DNA of 64,000 nt, taken from contig JAFLBQ010000003.1 of NCBI GenBank assembly GCA_017303805.1, positions 124,001-188,000 of the forward strand, read 5' to 3'. Position 1 is the stretch's first letter. The number at the start of each line of letters is the position of its first letter. Shown here one piece after another: positions 7,600 to 16,106 of the stretch. The stretch is from Cytophagales bacterium. GTDB lineage: Bacteria; Bacteroidota; Bacteroidia; Cytophagales; Cyclobacteriaceae. The notes beneath the pieces are model-generated. The model saw only the letters and a list, made by a program, of their open reading frames with translations, was not told the DNA's origin and did no database searches. Both the position numbers and the translations under genes were made by a program.

Positions 7600-8526
7600 C
7601 TAACGCTCCACCACGGGAAATTGTACGTCCGTTTGTTGTTCGCTTTCCGGGGTAGTACCCGGCATAGTTAGATAAACTTCGAATGGGTCGATACCCTTCT
7701 TCCATTTATACACTTTAGCCCGCTGCATATTGTATTGGGCACTCCACGCATTGCCCAGGTGTTTGTACGACCCGGTATGTACTATTGAATTAACTTTTAC
7801 TGCTGGAATACTTCCGGTAACTGCGCCTTCGGGAATAGGCGGAGCCGATTTAACCGGAAACGCGGCAGTGTATTCAACTTTGTCATTTATAATATCCCAC
7901 TTATGATATATCGAAAAAGGAATTCCGTTTAAAAGATCTCCTTTGTCTTTTGCCCAACTAAAAAGTTTCCCAAAGTCCTGCTTCATGCGCTCGCCCACCG
8001 TACTCATGGTACAGGTGGTTCTATACCCCACATACGTGCAGCCACCATAACTGGTAATGCCTTTAAATGATAATTTCGATGGAACCGATCCGGTTTCCAG
8101 TTGGTCTTTTAACATGGCAAGACCCCTGCTGTAATCCATGCCCAGGTAGGCCGTCATCATTTTCTTCATAAAGAATAAAAAAAATGGCAGGCTGCTATCC
8201 ATGCACCAGGTTACCACCGTGCCCGTTGCATTCGGAGTAAACTCAAACCACGTAGCGGAGGTTGACTTCCACGGTTTCAAAAAGGTTACCTGCAAATCCA
8301 ATCGCTGGGCCGGATTCTCTTTCATCACTTTCATTTCGCCACTGCCGGTGCGGTTACCTTCCCAGGCATAGTGCTTTCCACCGGGGGCTACGGTTACTTT
8401 CGCTTCCGGCTCCAGAATAAGCCAGGGCGACCAAAAGCGCCAATTATTAAAATCACTTAAGTAGTCATACACCACTTCGGGTGCACTATTTATTTCAATT
8501 GATTTTTGAACATGAAAGGCTGGCAT
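7600..8526 (-). CDS. SRPBCC domain fused to GyrI-like effector-binding domain
   Basis: A 308-residue two-domain protein. Residues 1 to about 150 form an SRPBCC/polyketide-cyclase-like fold (VQKSIEINSAPEVVYDYLSD and WSPWLILEPEAKVTV), a hydrophobic-ligand pocket. Residues of about 165-308 resemble GyrI/AraC effector-binding domains, with VHTGSYKHLGNAWSAQY and DPFEVYLTMPGTTP near the end. There is no DNA-binding domain, so it may bind or modify small hydrophobic molecules. It is followed after about 11 bases by the Crp/Fnr-type regulator, suggesting co-expression. The ligand is unknown. Confidence 0.75.
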   Translation of the reverse strand: MPAFHVQKSIEINSAPEVVYDYLSDFNNWRFWSPWLILEPEAKVTVAPGGKHYAWEGNRTGSGEMKVMKENPAQRLDLQVTFLKPWKSTSATWFEFTPNATGTVVTWCMDSSLPFFLFFMKKMMTAYLGMDYSRGLAMLKDQLETGSVPSKLSFKGITSYGGCTYVGYRTTCTMSTVGERMKQDFGKLFSWAKDKGDLLNGIPFSIYHKWDIINDKVEYTAAFPVKSAPPIPEGAVTGSIPAVKVNSIVHTGSYKHLGNAWSAQYNMQRAKVYKWKKGIDPFEVYLTMPGTTPESEQQTDVQFPVVER

Positions 8527-8620
8527 AACAATGGGGTTTATGCGAAGGTATTGATTTTACCTTCAGTTTTGAATTTTTTGTGGTTAGCTTTTTTGAATGG
8601 GTTTCTTGTAAATCGCTGGT

Positions 8621-8628
8621 TATCTTTG
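8621..8628 (+). promoter_or_regulatory. -7 element very close to start codon
   Basis: TATCTTTG matches the Bacteroidota TAnnTTTG element and ends only four bases before the ATG at 8633. If used, the transcript would begin at or near the start codon (leaderless). No exact TTTG at 19-base spacing is present, so this is tentative. Confidence 0.4.
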
Positions 8629-8632
8629 CGCA

Positions 8633-9241
8633 ATGAAACTTGTAGCGTTCTTTCTGTTAATAGCCTGCGTTAGCGCGAAGGCTCAAACTGATTCTCTGAC
8701 CGTAATTCGCGAATCAAAAAAATTTCAACAAGAGTTAAATAAATCTTATAAGAACAAAAAGACCTCACCACTTAACGCGGCTGACTTGAAAAAATTCAGG
8801 CAGCATGATTTTTTTTCCATTAGTGCAAACTATGCAGTACTTGCTAAAGTAACGCTAACCCCTGATTCGCCTTATACCCCAATGGCTGCTACCGGACCAA
8901 TTGTAAATAATTATCGCGCGTATGCGATTGCTGAATTTGAATTGCACGGACAACCCTGCAAGTTGACTTTATATCAATCCAGGGAACTAAGCAGTAATCC
9001 GGAATACCGCGATTATTTATTTCTTCCCTTTACAGATACCACCACAGGTGATGAAAGCTATGGAGGTGGCCGCTACCTGGATGTGCGCATCCCAAAAGGG
9101 GATACCATACTTCTTAACTTTAACCTTGCCTACAATCCGTATTGTGCCTACAGCAATCGGTATTCATGCCCAAAAGTACCAGCTAACAATGATTTGCCCG
9201 TAGCAATAAAAGCAGGAGTTCGGTTAGTAACAACCCATTAA
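8633..9241 (+). CDS. DUF1684 family protein, exported
   Basis: A 202-residue protein with a signal peptide (MKLVAFFLLIACVSAKAQ). The body has the hallmarks of DUF1684: LFLPFTDTTTGDESYGGGRY, LDVRIPKGD and FNLAYNPYCAYSNRYSCP near the C-terminus. The biochemical function of the family is unknown. It stands alone between a divergent minus-strand gene and a bidirectional terminator. Confidence 0.88.
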   Translation: MKLVAFFLLIACVSAKAQTDSLTVIRESKKFQQELNKSYKNKKTSPLNAADLKKFRQHDFFSISANYAVLAKVTLTPDSPYTPMAATGPIVNNYRAYAIAEFELHGQPCKLTLYQSRELSSNPEYRDYLFLPFTDTTTGDESYGGGRYLDVRIPKGDTILLNFNLAYNPYCAYSNRYSCPKVPANNDLPVAIKAGVRLVTTH

Positions 9242-9246
9242 CAGCT

Positions 9247-9280
9247 AAAACCGGGTAAGCTCATGTTAGCTACCCGTTTT
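9247..9280. terminator. Imperfect bidirectional hairpin terminator
   Basis: AAAACCGGGTAAGCT pairs with AGCTACCCGTTTT with two small bulges around loop CATGTT. It lies between the convergent DUF1684 gene and the acidic/basic secreted protein gene. Confidence 0.65.
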
Positions 9281-9286
9281 GCGAAC

Positions 9287-9856
9287 TCAGTTTATTTTTT
9301 TCAAACCCTTTGCTTTGTCTTTCTGAGATTTCAATTGATCCTTTGCCTCCGTCTCTTTTACGATCTCTTTTCTTTCGGCCTTGCTGTTTTTAAGTTCAGC
9401 TTTCTGCAACTCCTTATCCCGGGCCCTTTCCGCCTTCCACTCATCGTTACTGTCATTATCAAGGTCAAAGTCAAAGTCAAAATCCATGTCCAAATCACCA
9501 AGTTCTACTTCGATAGGCTCAACTTCCACCTTTATCTCCGGAATCCGGATTTCGATCGGTGTTACTGAATTAAGTCCTCTCAGGTTTAGCTCTATGGGCT
9601 CTAAATGGATTTGAATTGCCTCCAGCGAATGCTCTACCGAACGCAGCGCAAGCCGAAGGGCACTCTCAATAGTTTGCTCCAGAGCCTTTCCATCAATGTG
9701 GATATCAAAATTCCAATCCTGGGTTGGGCCCGCTATTTTTACCAGTCCATCCGGACGATCTGACTTGACAGATGGCTTTTCATATTTGGAATTTTGTGCG
9801 ATTGCGGACATGCTGATTGCGCAAATGAGCAACAGGGAAGTTAAAATGGATTTCAT
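9287..9856 (-). CDS. Secreted low-complexity protein of unknown function
   Basis: The longest frame starts at 9928, but the ATG at 9856 begins a clean signal peptide (MKSILTSLLLICAISMSAIAQ), leaving about 189 residues. The mature part has alternating beta-like stretches (VEVEPIEVELGDL), then an Asp/Phe repeat (DMDFDFDFDLDND), then a highly charged Lys/Glu-rich C-terminus of about 70 residues that looks helical. I recognise no family. The Asp/Phe run is encoded by a repeated TTTGAC-like hexamer and may vary in length. Confidence 0.65.
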   Translation of the reverse strand: MKSILTSLLLICAISMSAIAQNSKYEKPSVKSDRPDGLVKIAGPTQDWNFDIHIDGKALEQTIESALRLALRSVEHSLEAIQIHLEPIELNLRGLNSVTPIEIRIPEIKVEVEPIEVELGDLDMDFDFDFDLDNDSNDEWKAERARDKELQKAELKNSKAERKEIVKETEAKDQLKSQKDKAKGLKKIN

Positions 9857-9968
9857 TTTGTTGGGATTTTGATTTACCAGACAATACTGTGGCGAAGCAA
9901 AAAAGTTACAAAAAAATAAAATCGGCAAGTGCGGGGAGGCCTGTTGCTGGCAGGGGGAACAAAGAGGG

Positions 9969-10166
9969 CTATTTAAAAATGTTGTACTTGGCTACCATCT
10001 CTTTATAAACGGGCATAATCTTTTCGTACGAGGCCTCATCTGCTTTTTTAAGCATATTCATCAGGCTTCCGATGCCGGAATCTTTCAAACTAACTTTTTG
10101 ACTTTTTATTTCTTCCATCTTGAGGCGGATAGTGCCTTCAAGTTTTCTTAGTTCGCGTTCGGTCAT
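9969..10166 (-). CDS. Small helical hypothetical protein
   Basis: A 65-residue frame with an ATG start (MTERELRKLEGTIRLKMEEI) and a mostly helical, charged composition. There is no membrane segment or signal peptide. The codon content looks like that of the neighbours. No family is recognised. It may follow its own promoter. It is the last gene before a 399-base gap. Confidence 0.5.
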   Translation of the reverse strand: MTERELRKLEGTIRLKMEEIKSQKVSLKDSGIGSLMNMLKKADEASYEKIMPVYKEMVAKYNIFK

Positions 10167-10565
10167 TTTTACAGTTGGTGATTACAGGACAAATTGATTC
10201 AATAATTTAAGTGTAAACATAACTAAAATCGGGTTGGTTTGGTGGCAACAAGCTGATGGTGATGAAACAACAATAAAAGACCACAGTAATCCTGAGCGAA
10301 TAAATTACACTATGCTTTGAGGCGAAGCTTGAATAATTAGATTTTCATGGAAAGAAAAACCGAGTGAAGGATCTCGGGTTCTTAATTCGGGGATCCTTCG
10401 CGGTGTGCACTTCCAAACCCCGGCTTCAGGGTTGCTGGCAATGGTTAAGAGATGAGATGAATCGACAAAAAAGCCAACACATCAATCACCTATCAATTAC
10501 CGATTGTCAAATTTCCTCCAATTTCCCGCACGCTACCTGCTACTTTTAATTACCAAAATCCAGCC
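10167..10565. other. Intergenic region without convincing gene
   Basis: About 400 bases without a supportable coding frame; a 61-codon frame at 10364-10549 has no protein-like features. It contains the GAAGGATC/GATCCTTC inverted repeat described separately. TACTTTTA at 10539-10546, one mismatch from a -7 element, lies just before the S9 peptidase gene. Confidence 0.5.
10366..10399. repeat. Short inverted repeat
   Basis: GAAGGATC (10366-10373) and GATCCTTC (10392-10399) are perfect inverted copies separated by 18 bases, with no T-run after them. This may be a small palindromic intergenic repeat or an RNA hairpin. No gene stop is close enough for it to be an obvious terminator. Confidence 0.5.
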
Positions 10566-12821
10566 ATGAAAAAAATCGGTACCCTCCTACTCGCCCTGCT
10601 TAGCCTTCAGGCAATTGGTCAATCTGTTTCCCAACAAGATTACCAGCGGGCAGTAAGTTTTATGTGGGATAACCTCAACAATAAAAAAGTATTTAACCTG
10701 CACCTTGTGCCTAACTGGTTTGCTGATAGCACCGGCTTCTGGTACACCCAGTATTCACCAGAAGGTAAAACATATTACCAGGCAACCTTTAAGCCATTGC
10801 AGAAATCAGTGTTGTTCAACCACGAACAAGTCGCTGAAAAACTAAAGGCACAACTCAATACGCCATTCGAGGCTAAGAATCTTGAGATTGCAGCTATTAC
10901 GTATTTAAAACCAGCACAAATTTCTTTCACGGCCAAAGGCAAAAAATTTATCTGGGATTCAAATCAGAATACACTTACTGAAGATAAAACCCAGGAACCA
11001 CCACGCAATTGGTTGGAATCCAAATCGCCCGATGGCAAATGGATTGCATACGCTGAAAACTATAACCTGTTTATTCGCTCTACCGAAACCGGTGCCATTA
11101 AACAACTCAGCACGAGCGGAACCAAAAATTACGAGTATGCTAGTTTCTATGGCTGGAGCGACATTATGGAAGGTGAAAATGCCGAACGGCCAAAACGATT
11201 TTCCGTAACCTGGTCGCCTGACAGCAAATGGATTCAGACTTCGATCTGCGATTTACGCGCTGCACAAAAAATGTACTTGCTCGATTGGAGCGTGGATACA
11301 TTATACCGCGCTAAACTCCTTTCCTACTATCGCGGCTCACCGGGCGACTTGAATGTAGTGCACCTTGAACCCGTTGCTTTCCACATCGAAACCGGCAAAG
11401 AAACCAAACTCGCACTACCCCGCATCGCACACGAAAACGGATATTCCTTTCAATGGTCGGAGGTACAAGGAATTGGATATGCAAGTTACCGCGAGCGGGG
11501 ATTTCAAAAAGCGCATCTCCTAAAAATTGATCTTACTAAAAACACTACTACTACCTTATTCACGGAATCAAGCGAGACCAACACCGATGGATTTAATTAT
11601 TGGCTCTACGAAAAAGCCGGTTGGATCATTGTTTCGTCCGAGCGAACCGGCTGGAAACAATTGTATTCCATTAACCTGAAAACAAATGAAGTAAAGCCAG
11701 TTACTCAGGGAAACTTTTTTGTTGCCGATGTACATCACCTCGATGCAAAGACAGGCACACTTTACTTTTCTGCCTTAGGTAAAGAAACCGGCAACCCGTA
11801 TCAACCTTTTCTTTACAGTATTTCGCTAACCGGAAAAAATCTGAAACTGCTTACACCTGAAGCTGCTACCCATGTGCTCTCATTTTCACCCGGCAAAAAT
11901 TTTGTATTGGATAATTATTCTACTCCTACCAACCCCACCGTTACGGTATTGCGCGAAGTAAAGAGTGGAAAAGTGATGCTGGAGATTTGCAAAGCGGATG
12001 TTGCTCAACTGCAAGCCATGGATTACCAGGCACCTGAACCTTTTACGGCTATCGGTAAAGATGGTGTTACGGCTATTTACGGGTTACTGTGGAAGCCTTC
12101 TACCTTCGATGCCACCAAAAAATATCCGATCATCGATCACAGCTACACCGGCCCACATGGCAACATTGTACCCAATACGTATGTGCGCACTATTAATATT
12201 AACAACCAGGCCTTAGCCGAGTTAGGTTTTATTGTGATGATGGTTGATGGACTCGGTACGGCTAATCGCTCGAAAGCATTTCATAATTACTCGTACAAGA
12301 AGATGGGTTATAATCTGCAAGATCATGTAAACGCAATTCAACAGCTTGCTAAAACCAAACCCTGGATAGATGCCACGCGTGTAGGAATCTTTGGGCACTC
12401 TGCCGGAGGGTACGATGCCGGGCATGCCTTATTACAGTATCCGGATTTTTATAAAGTAGGTGTGGCCAGTTCGGCCGATCATGATTTTAGAATGGAGAAA
12501 GCCTGGTGGCCTGAAATGTATATGGGTTGGCCGGTAGATACAGCTTACCACAATCAATCCAGTATTACCATGGCAAAAAACCTGAAAGGTAAATTACTGA
12601 TTACACACGGAGGTATTGATGAGAATGTAAACCCTTCGGCTACTTTTAAACTTGCCGAGATGTTGCAGCGCGCGGATAAGTCATTTGACATGATGATTTT
12701 CCCCAGCCAGAAACATGGCTACGTAGGCGATTATCAACGCTACTTCACCAAACTACGCTGGAATTATTTTGTTAAACACCTGCTGGGCGCAGAACCGGTG
12801 TGGGAGTTTGAGTGGAAGTGA
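10566..12821 (+). CDS. S9-family prolyl oligopeptidase/DPP-IV-like peptidase
   Basis: A 751-residue exported serine peptidase. It has a signal peptide (to about residue 18), a beta-propeller domain (about 90-470, with repeated Ser-Pro-Asp-Gly-Lys-Trp-type blades such as SPDGKWIAYAENYN), then a C-terminal alpha/beta hydrolase domain. The nucleophile motif is GIFGHSAGGYDAG, the acid is in THGGIDENVNP and the His in SQKHGYVGDY. The family cleaves short Pro-containing peptides, often removing N-terminal dipeptides. The nucleophile elbow GHSAGG differs from the GWSYGG of classical DPP-IV, so exact specificity is open. It is monocistronic. Confidence 0.87.
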   Translation: MKKIGTLLLALLSLQAIGQSVSQQDYQRAVSFMWDNLNNKKVFNLHLVPNWFADSTGFWYTQYSPEGKTYYQATFKPLQKSVLFNHEQVAEKLKAQLNTPFEAKNLEIAAITYLKPAQISFTAKGKKFIWDSNQNTLTEDKTQEPPRNWLESKSPDGKWIAYAENYNLFIRSTETGAIKQLSTSGTKNYEYASFYGWSDIMEGENAERPKRFSVTWSPDSKWIQTSICDLRAAQKMYLLDWSVDTLYRAKLLSYYRGSPGDLNVVHLEPVAFHIETGKETKLALPRIAHENGYSFQWSEVQGIGYASYRERGFQKAHLLKIDLTKNTTTTLFTESSETNTDGFNYWLYEKAGWIIVSSERTGWKQLYSINLKTNEVKPVTQGNFFVADVHHLDAKTGTLYFSALGKETGNPYQPFLYSISLTGKNLKLLTPEAATHVLSFSPGKNFVLDNYSTPTNPTVTVLREVKSGKVMLEICKADVAQLQAMDYQAPEPFTAIGKDGVTAIYGLLWKPSTFDATKKYPIIDHSYTGPHGNIVPNTYVRTININNQALAELGFIVMMVDGLGTANRSKAFHNYSYKKMGYNLQDHVNAIQQLAKTKPWIDATRVGIFGHSAGGYDAGHALLQYPDFYKVGVASSADHDFRMEKAWWPEMYMGWPVDTAYHNQSSITMAKNLKGKLLITHGGIDENVNPSATFKLAEMLQRADKSFDMMIFPSQKHGYVGDYQRYFTKLRWNYFVKHLLGAEPVWEFEWK

Positions 12822-12912
12822 GAGATGCCTTAGACACATCACTGCAAACTAAAACGAGCACCTACCTTAAGGTAATACCAAATTTTCTATGGCGCCACTA
12901 TTCTATACAATC

Positions 12913-14412
12913 TTAATTATCAATCTTCCTTACTAATCCTATTCTTATATTAGGGATAAATACATCTTGATTTTGCGTAAGTTCTTTCACTCTTTCATTT
13001 TGATAGATGAAATTCAAATCCACTTTTAAACTCAAATTTGCATCACTACTCAAATCAAGATAAAATCTTGCCCCAATCTCGCTAAAAGTCTTAATCTGAG
13101 TATCATTATTGAAATGTTCGCCAAATTTTTTTACCTCATCTATAATAAGCAAACCACACCAATTAAAATAAATACTTCCTTTGTTCACAAATAAATATTC
13201 TCCTCCAAGCTTACCATGAAACATGCTTACTGAAAAATTAGTTACCGTGTCGGATTGTAGATTCTTACCTAAAAAGTTCATGCTGACATTTATTGCAACT
13301 TTCTTGGTATCATTTACTTTACCTTTCTGATATCCAACAAATCCATAAGTAAAATTAGAAGTGAAGCCAAACGAGCTTGTTTCGACAATAAATAATGAAC
13401 TTGCTCGTGTTACGTCCTTATTAGTTGCGACTGCGCCAGTAAAAAATCTAAGTTCGCCATATTGTGAATTATCCTTGTTACTCTTGTTTTCAAATTTTCT
13501 GCTTCCTAGAAGGGTAATATTAGGCACAACTTCTCTTTGGCCAAAAACCGCTGCCAAGCCTGGTATTGCACCAAAATCAGTATTCTTAGTTCTCTCCTTA
13601 TACAATTCTCTTTTAGCCTTAATCCTTGAATCTGCAGTTCTTACCTCAGCAGAAAATAGTTTGAAATCTTTTCCAAATGACTCCAGGTTATTACTTAATA
13701 CAGCATTCAGTTTATCAATTTCCGTTGTACTTAATTCAGATCTAAGTTTTGAGTTACTTAGTCTAACTATCTCCCTTTCATACGAAGTTGATAATTTTTT
13801 TACTTCTTTTAATCGCAGTAACAAACTATCATTTATGGTACTTAAAGAAAAGTAGGCAGAATCTAAAAATCGTTGAATATCAAATTGCTTGTTTTCATCC
13901 GGCTCAAGCATGTCTACAGCTAATTGACTTTTTAGCCTAGTAAGAGATTCGTAAAATTCCTTTATTACTTTAGTGTGGTATTTTAAATTTGAGTTATGCT
14001 TTTCTGTAAGGAGTATGGTTATGCTTTGAAAGTCCTTATCGTTACTATTCTTCAATTCCACGAGTTCTAGCTCCTTTTTTTCTAGTTCTCTAGCAAGCTC
14101 TTTCATTTTAGCTTTGATTTCTACTTCCGTTCTGCCACCTATTTGAAGCAGCCTTCCTTTTATATCTTCTAATTCCTCTTTAAGGTCTTCAATTTTTATA
14201 TCCTTCGAAGTATTCCTCGGTATTGAAATTGTCGAATCAATACGCGGATTAAAATTAACAGGGTCCAACCTTAAATTTTTTTCATCCTTAGGCTTAAAGT
14301 CAGAAATTTTTGCTCTGTTAGCTTCAAGTAATTGAGCGCTTGCTTCGATAGTCACTCGTGTTGTCAAAAGTAAAACAATCGAAAAAAATCTTAACCTAAA
14401 ATGGTTTTCCAT
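12913..14412 (-). CDS. Secreted coiled-coil protein with C-terminal barrel-like region, AT-rich
   Basis: A 499-residue protein of unknown function. A signal peptide (to about residue 27) is followed by a long helical/coiled-coil part (about 70-270, rich in Leu, Lys, Glu and Ser). The last 200 residues consist of alternating aromatic beta strands (FGFTSNFTYGFVGYQKGK, GEYLFVNKGSIYFNW) that end as outer-membrane barrels do. Base composition is visibly AT-richer than in both neighbouring genes, which suggests recent acquisition. It closes the minus-strand hydrolase block. I recognise no family. Confidence 0.72.
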   Translation of the reverse strand: MENHFRLRFFSIVLLLTTRVTIEASAQLLEANRAKISDFKPKDEKNLRLDPVNFNPRIDSTISIPRNTSKDIKIEDLKEELEDIKGRLLQIGGRTEVEIKAKMKELARELEKKELELVELKNSNDKDFQSITILLTEKHNSNLKYHTKVIKEFYESLTRLKSQLAVDMLEPDENKQFDIQRFLDSAYFSLSTINDSLLLRLKEVKKLSTSYEREIVRLSNSKLRSELSTTEIDKLNAVLSNNLESFGKDFKLFSAEVRTADSRIKAKRELYKERTKNTDFGAIPGLAAVFGQREVVPNITLLGSRKFENKSNKDNSQYGELRFFTGAVATNKDVTRASSLFIVETSSFGFTSNFTYGFVGYQKGKVNDTKKVAINVSMNFLGKNLQSDTVTNFSVSMFHGKLGGEYLFVNKGSIYFNWCGLLIIDEVKKFGEHFNNDTQIKTFSEIGARFYLDLSSDANLSLKVDLNFIYQNERVKELTQNQDVFIPNIRIGLVRKIDN

Positions 14413-14469
14413 AAGAATATAATTTCACCAACTCTTCCTCGGATTTTCGGCTCACTCCGTAGTTAACTT

Positions 14470-15426
14470 TTAAATCGAAATTGTAATCGCTACCGGGCAA
14501 TGATCAGAAGCGGAAGGCTTGGATTGACCTACGCCCGGAAAACGCGCACCCGTATAAAGTGCTGCCTTGCGCGGTAACCCACTGCGCACTATAACCGGCT
14601 TTACATTCTTGTTAGCCTGGGCCAGCGATTTCGATAGCAAAATGTAATCGATTTGTTTGTACCGTTCAGCCACCGGCACTTTGGTGGTATCCCACCAGTG
14701 CGTCCACCGCTCGGCAACGGGTAAACGATCCACTACATTCTCTAACCACGCCTGATTGGTTAATGCCGAAAGGCTGGTTTGCGCATCCAGATAGTCATTG
14801 AAGTCGCCCACTACAGCCCATGCAGCGGAACCTGGATTATTACCAAAGCGATTTTTCAAAATAGTAACTACTGCATCGCATTGCGCTTTTCTTTTGGCTG
14901 CTGTATTAGCCCGTGATTGTGCCGCACTCTTAGCCGACTTGTCTAACATCGATTTAAAGTGATTTATAAAAACCGAGAATGGTTTAGTTCCTATTGTAAA
15001 CCTAACCTCCAGACAATCGCGCGAAAAAATATTCTTGTTATTGCTTCCTTTCGTGTACTGATGGGTTACCACCGAGTCGATAGGAATTTTACTGAGTATA
15101 GCCACATCAATCAGGCGTGGATCGTTACCATCAATTAGTACCTTAAACGGATAGCTGTTCTTTCCTGTAAGGTGTTGACTGGCAAAATTCTTTAATGTAT
15201 CGAGGTTCTCAACTTCCTGCAGGCAAACTATATCTGCCCCCGTAGCCGCAATAGCTTTCGCGGTAAGTTTTTTCTCATCGTCTAAAAGACGTTGAAACAA
15301 AGTACTATCTATGATGAATCCGTTCTTAACGGCACTATCCACTTTTTGAGGTGATGCTTTGGCCGTGAATTTAAAACGTTGAAAAAGGTTTTCGCAGTTA
15401 AATGTGGCAATGGTTATTTTACCCAT
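14470..15426 (-). CDS. Endonuclease/exonuclease/phosphatase-family protein
   Basis: A 318-residue EEP-fold phosphoesterase. Signature blocks are TIATFNCENLF at the N-terminus, VCLQEVENLDTL (metal Glu), WAVVGDFNDYLD and the C-terminal SDHCPVAI (catalytic His). The family hydrolyses phosphodiester or phosphomonoester bonds in nucleic acids, lipids or inositols. There is no signal peptide, so it probably acts in the cytoplasm. It lies in a block of minus-strand hydrolase genes and follows a small coiled-coil membrane protein by about 30 bases. The substrate is not predictable. Confidence 0.87.
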   Translation of the reverse strand: MGKITIATFNCENLFQRFKFTAKASPQKVDSAVKNGFIIDSTLFQRLLDDEKKLTAKAIAATGADIVCLQEVENLDTLKNFASQHLTGKNSYPFKVLIDGNDPRLIDVAILSKIPIDSVVTHQYTKGSNNKNIFSRDCLEVRFTIGTKPFSVFINHFKSMLDKSAKSAAQSRANTAAKRKAQCDAVVTILKNRFGNNPGSAAWAVVGDFNDYLDAQTSLSALTNQAWLENVVDRLPVAERWTHWWDTTKVPVAERYKQIDYILLSKSLAQANKNVKPVIVRSGLPRKAALYTGARFPGVGQSKPSASDHCPVAITISI

Positions 15427-15455
15427 GGGGATTTGAGGTTTAGTTATTATTTATT

Positions 15456-16049
15456 TCATTCATTCGTTTTCAGTAATCGGGTTAGTTTATGGTTGGATAG
15501 ATTGATCTTCTCTAATGCCATTGCTCTGGTTGCAACCGAGGCGGTATCAGATTTTAGAGCAAGCACCTCCATTGAAATAATATTTTTGATCTCCTGGATA
15601 CTATCTGCTTTAGGTAATTCGGCTGCGGCATAACTGTTTTGAAGGGAATCGAGAGATTGAACATAGCTATCAATCCTTCCTGTATAATTCACAGAAATAT
15701 TTTTTACACTTACAGTGTCCAGGCCCTTGTCAAAATCCGTAGCCTTTTGTAACACGTTAAACTCATTTGTCTTTATACCTAACTCCTTTTGTACCTTATC
15801 TTTTTCGCTTGATAGATCAACATTTCTGCTGATAGCCGGAATCCCTAAGATTCCCACCACAACAACATTCAGCAAGTTGGCCGACATAAAAACATAAATG
15901 GCCGTTAACATAGAACCCCGGGGTTGCTCGCGTTCTTGCTCCTTCGAAATCAGTCGAAAGGCCATAATTACGAGGAGAAAACAAAAACCAGAAATACCCA
16001 GACTTAAGATTTTCACAGTCGGATCGAGGTTTGAAAATAAATCGCCCAT
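15456..16049 (-). CDS. Two-helix membrane protein with coiled-coil tail
   Basis: A 197-residue protein with two membrane segments (about residues 13-31 and 45-70), then a charged helical domain to the C-terminus (about 75-197, including SSEKDKVQKELGIKTNEF). No catalytic motif or known family is recognised. It lies between the M19-like peptidase gene (about 57 bases upstream) and the EEP phosphoesterase gene (about 30 bases downstream), both on the same strand, so it is probably part of the same transcript and could anchor partners at the membrane. Confidence 0.65.
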   Translation of the reverse strand: MGDLFSNLDPTVKILSLGISGFCFLLVIMAFRLISKEQEREQPRGSMLTAIYVFMSANLLNVVVVGILGIPAISRNVDLSSEKDKVQKELGIKTNEFNVLQKATDFDKGLDTVSVKNISVNYTGRIDSYVQSLDSLQNSYAAAELPKADSIQEIKNIISMEVLALKSDTASVATRAMALEKINLSNHKLTRLLKTNE

Positions 16050-16106
16050 AATTTCTCTTTTACTATTTATTGATTATAAGTCATTCATTTACAGGTATAG
16101 AATACC

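Noticed and set aside
10364..10549. 61-codon frame in the 10.2-10.5 kb gap
   Set aside because: No hydrophobic, motif or codon support; it spans the inverted repeat.
13361..13855. 164-codon frame opposite the AT-rich coiled-coil gene
   Set aside because: Leu/Ser-rich complement of the Lys/Glu/Asn-rich coding strand; the minus frame has a signal peptide and full length.
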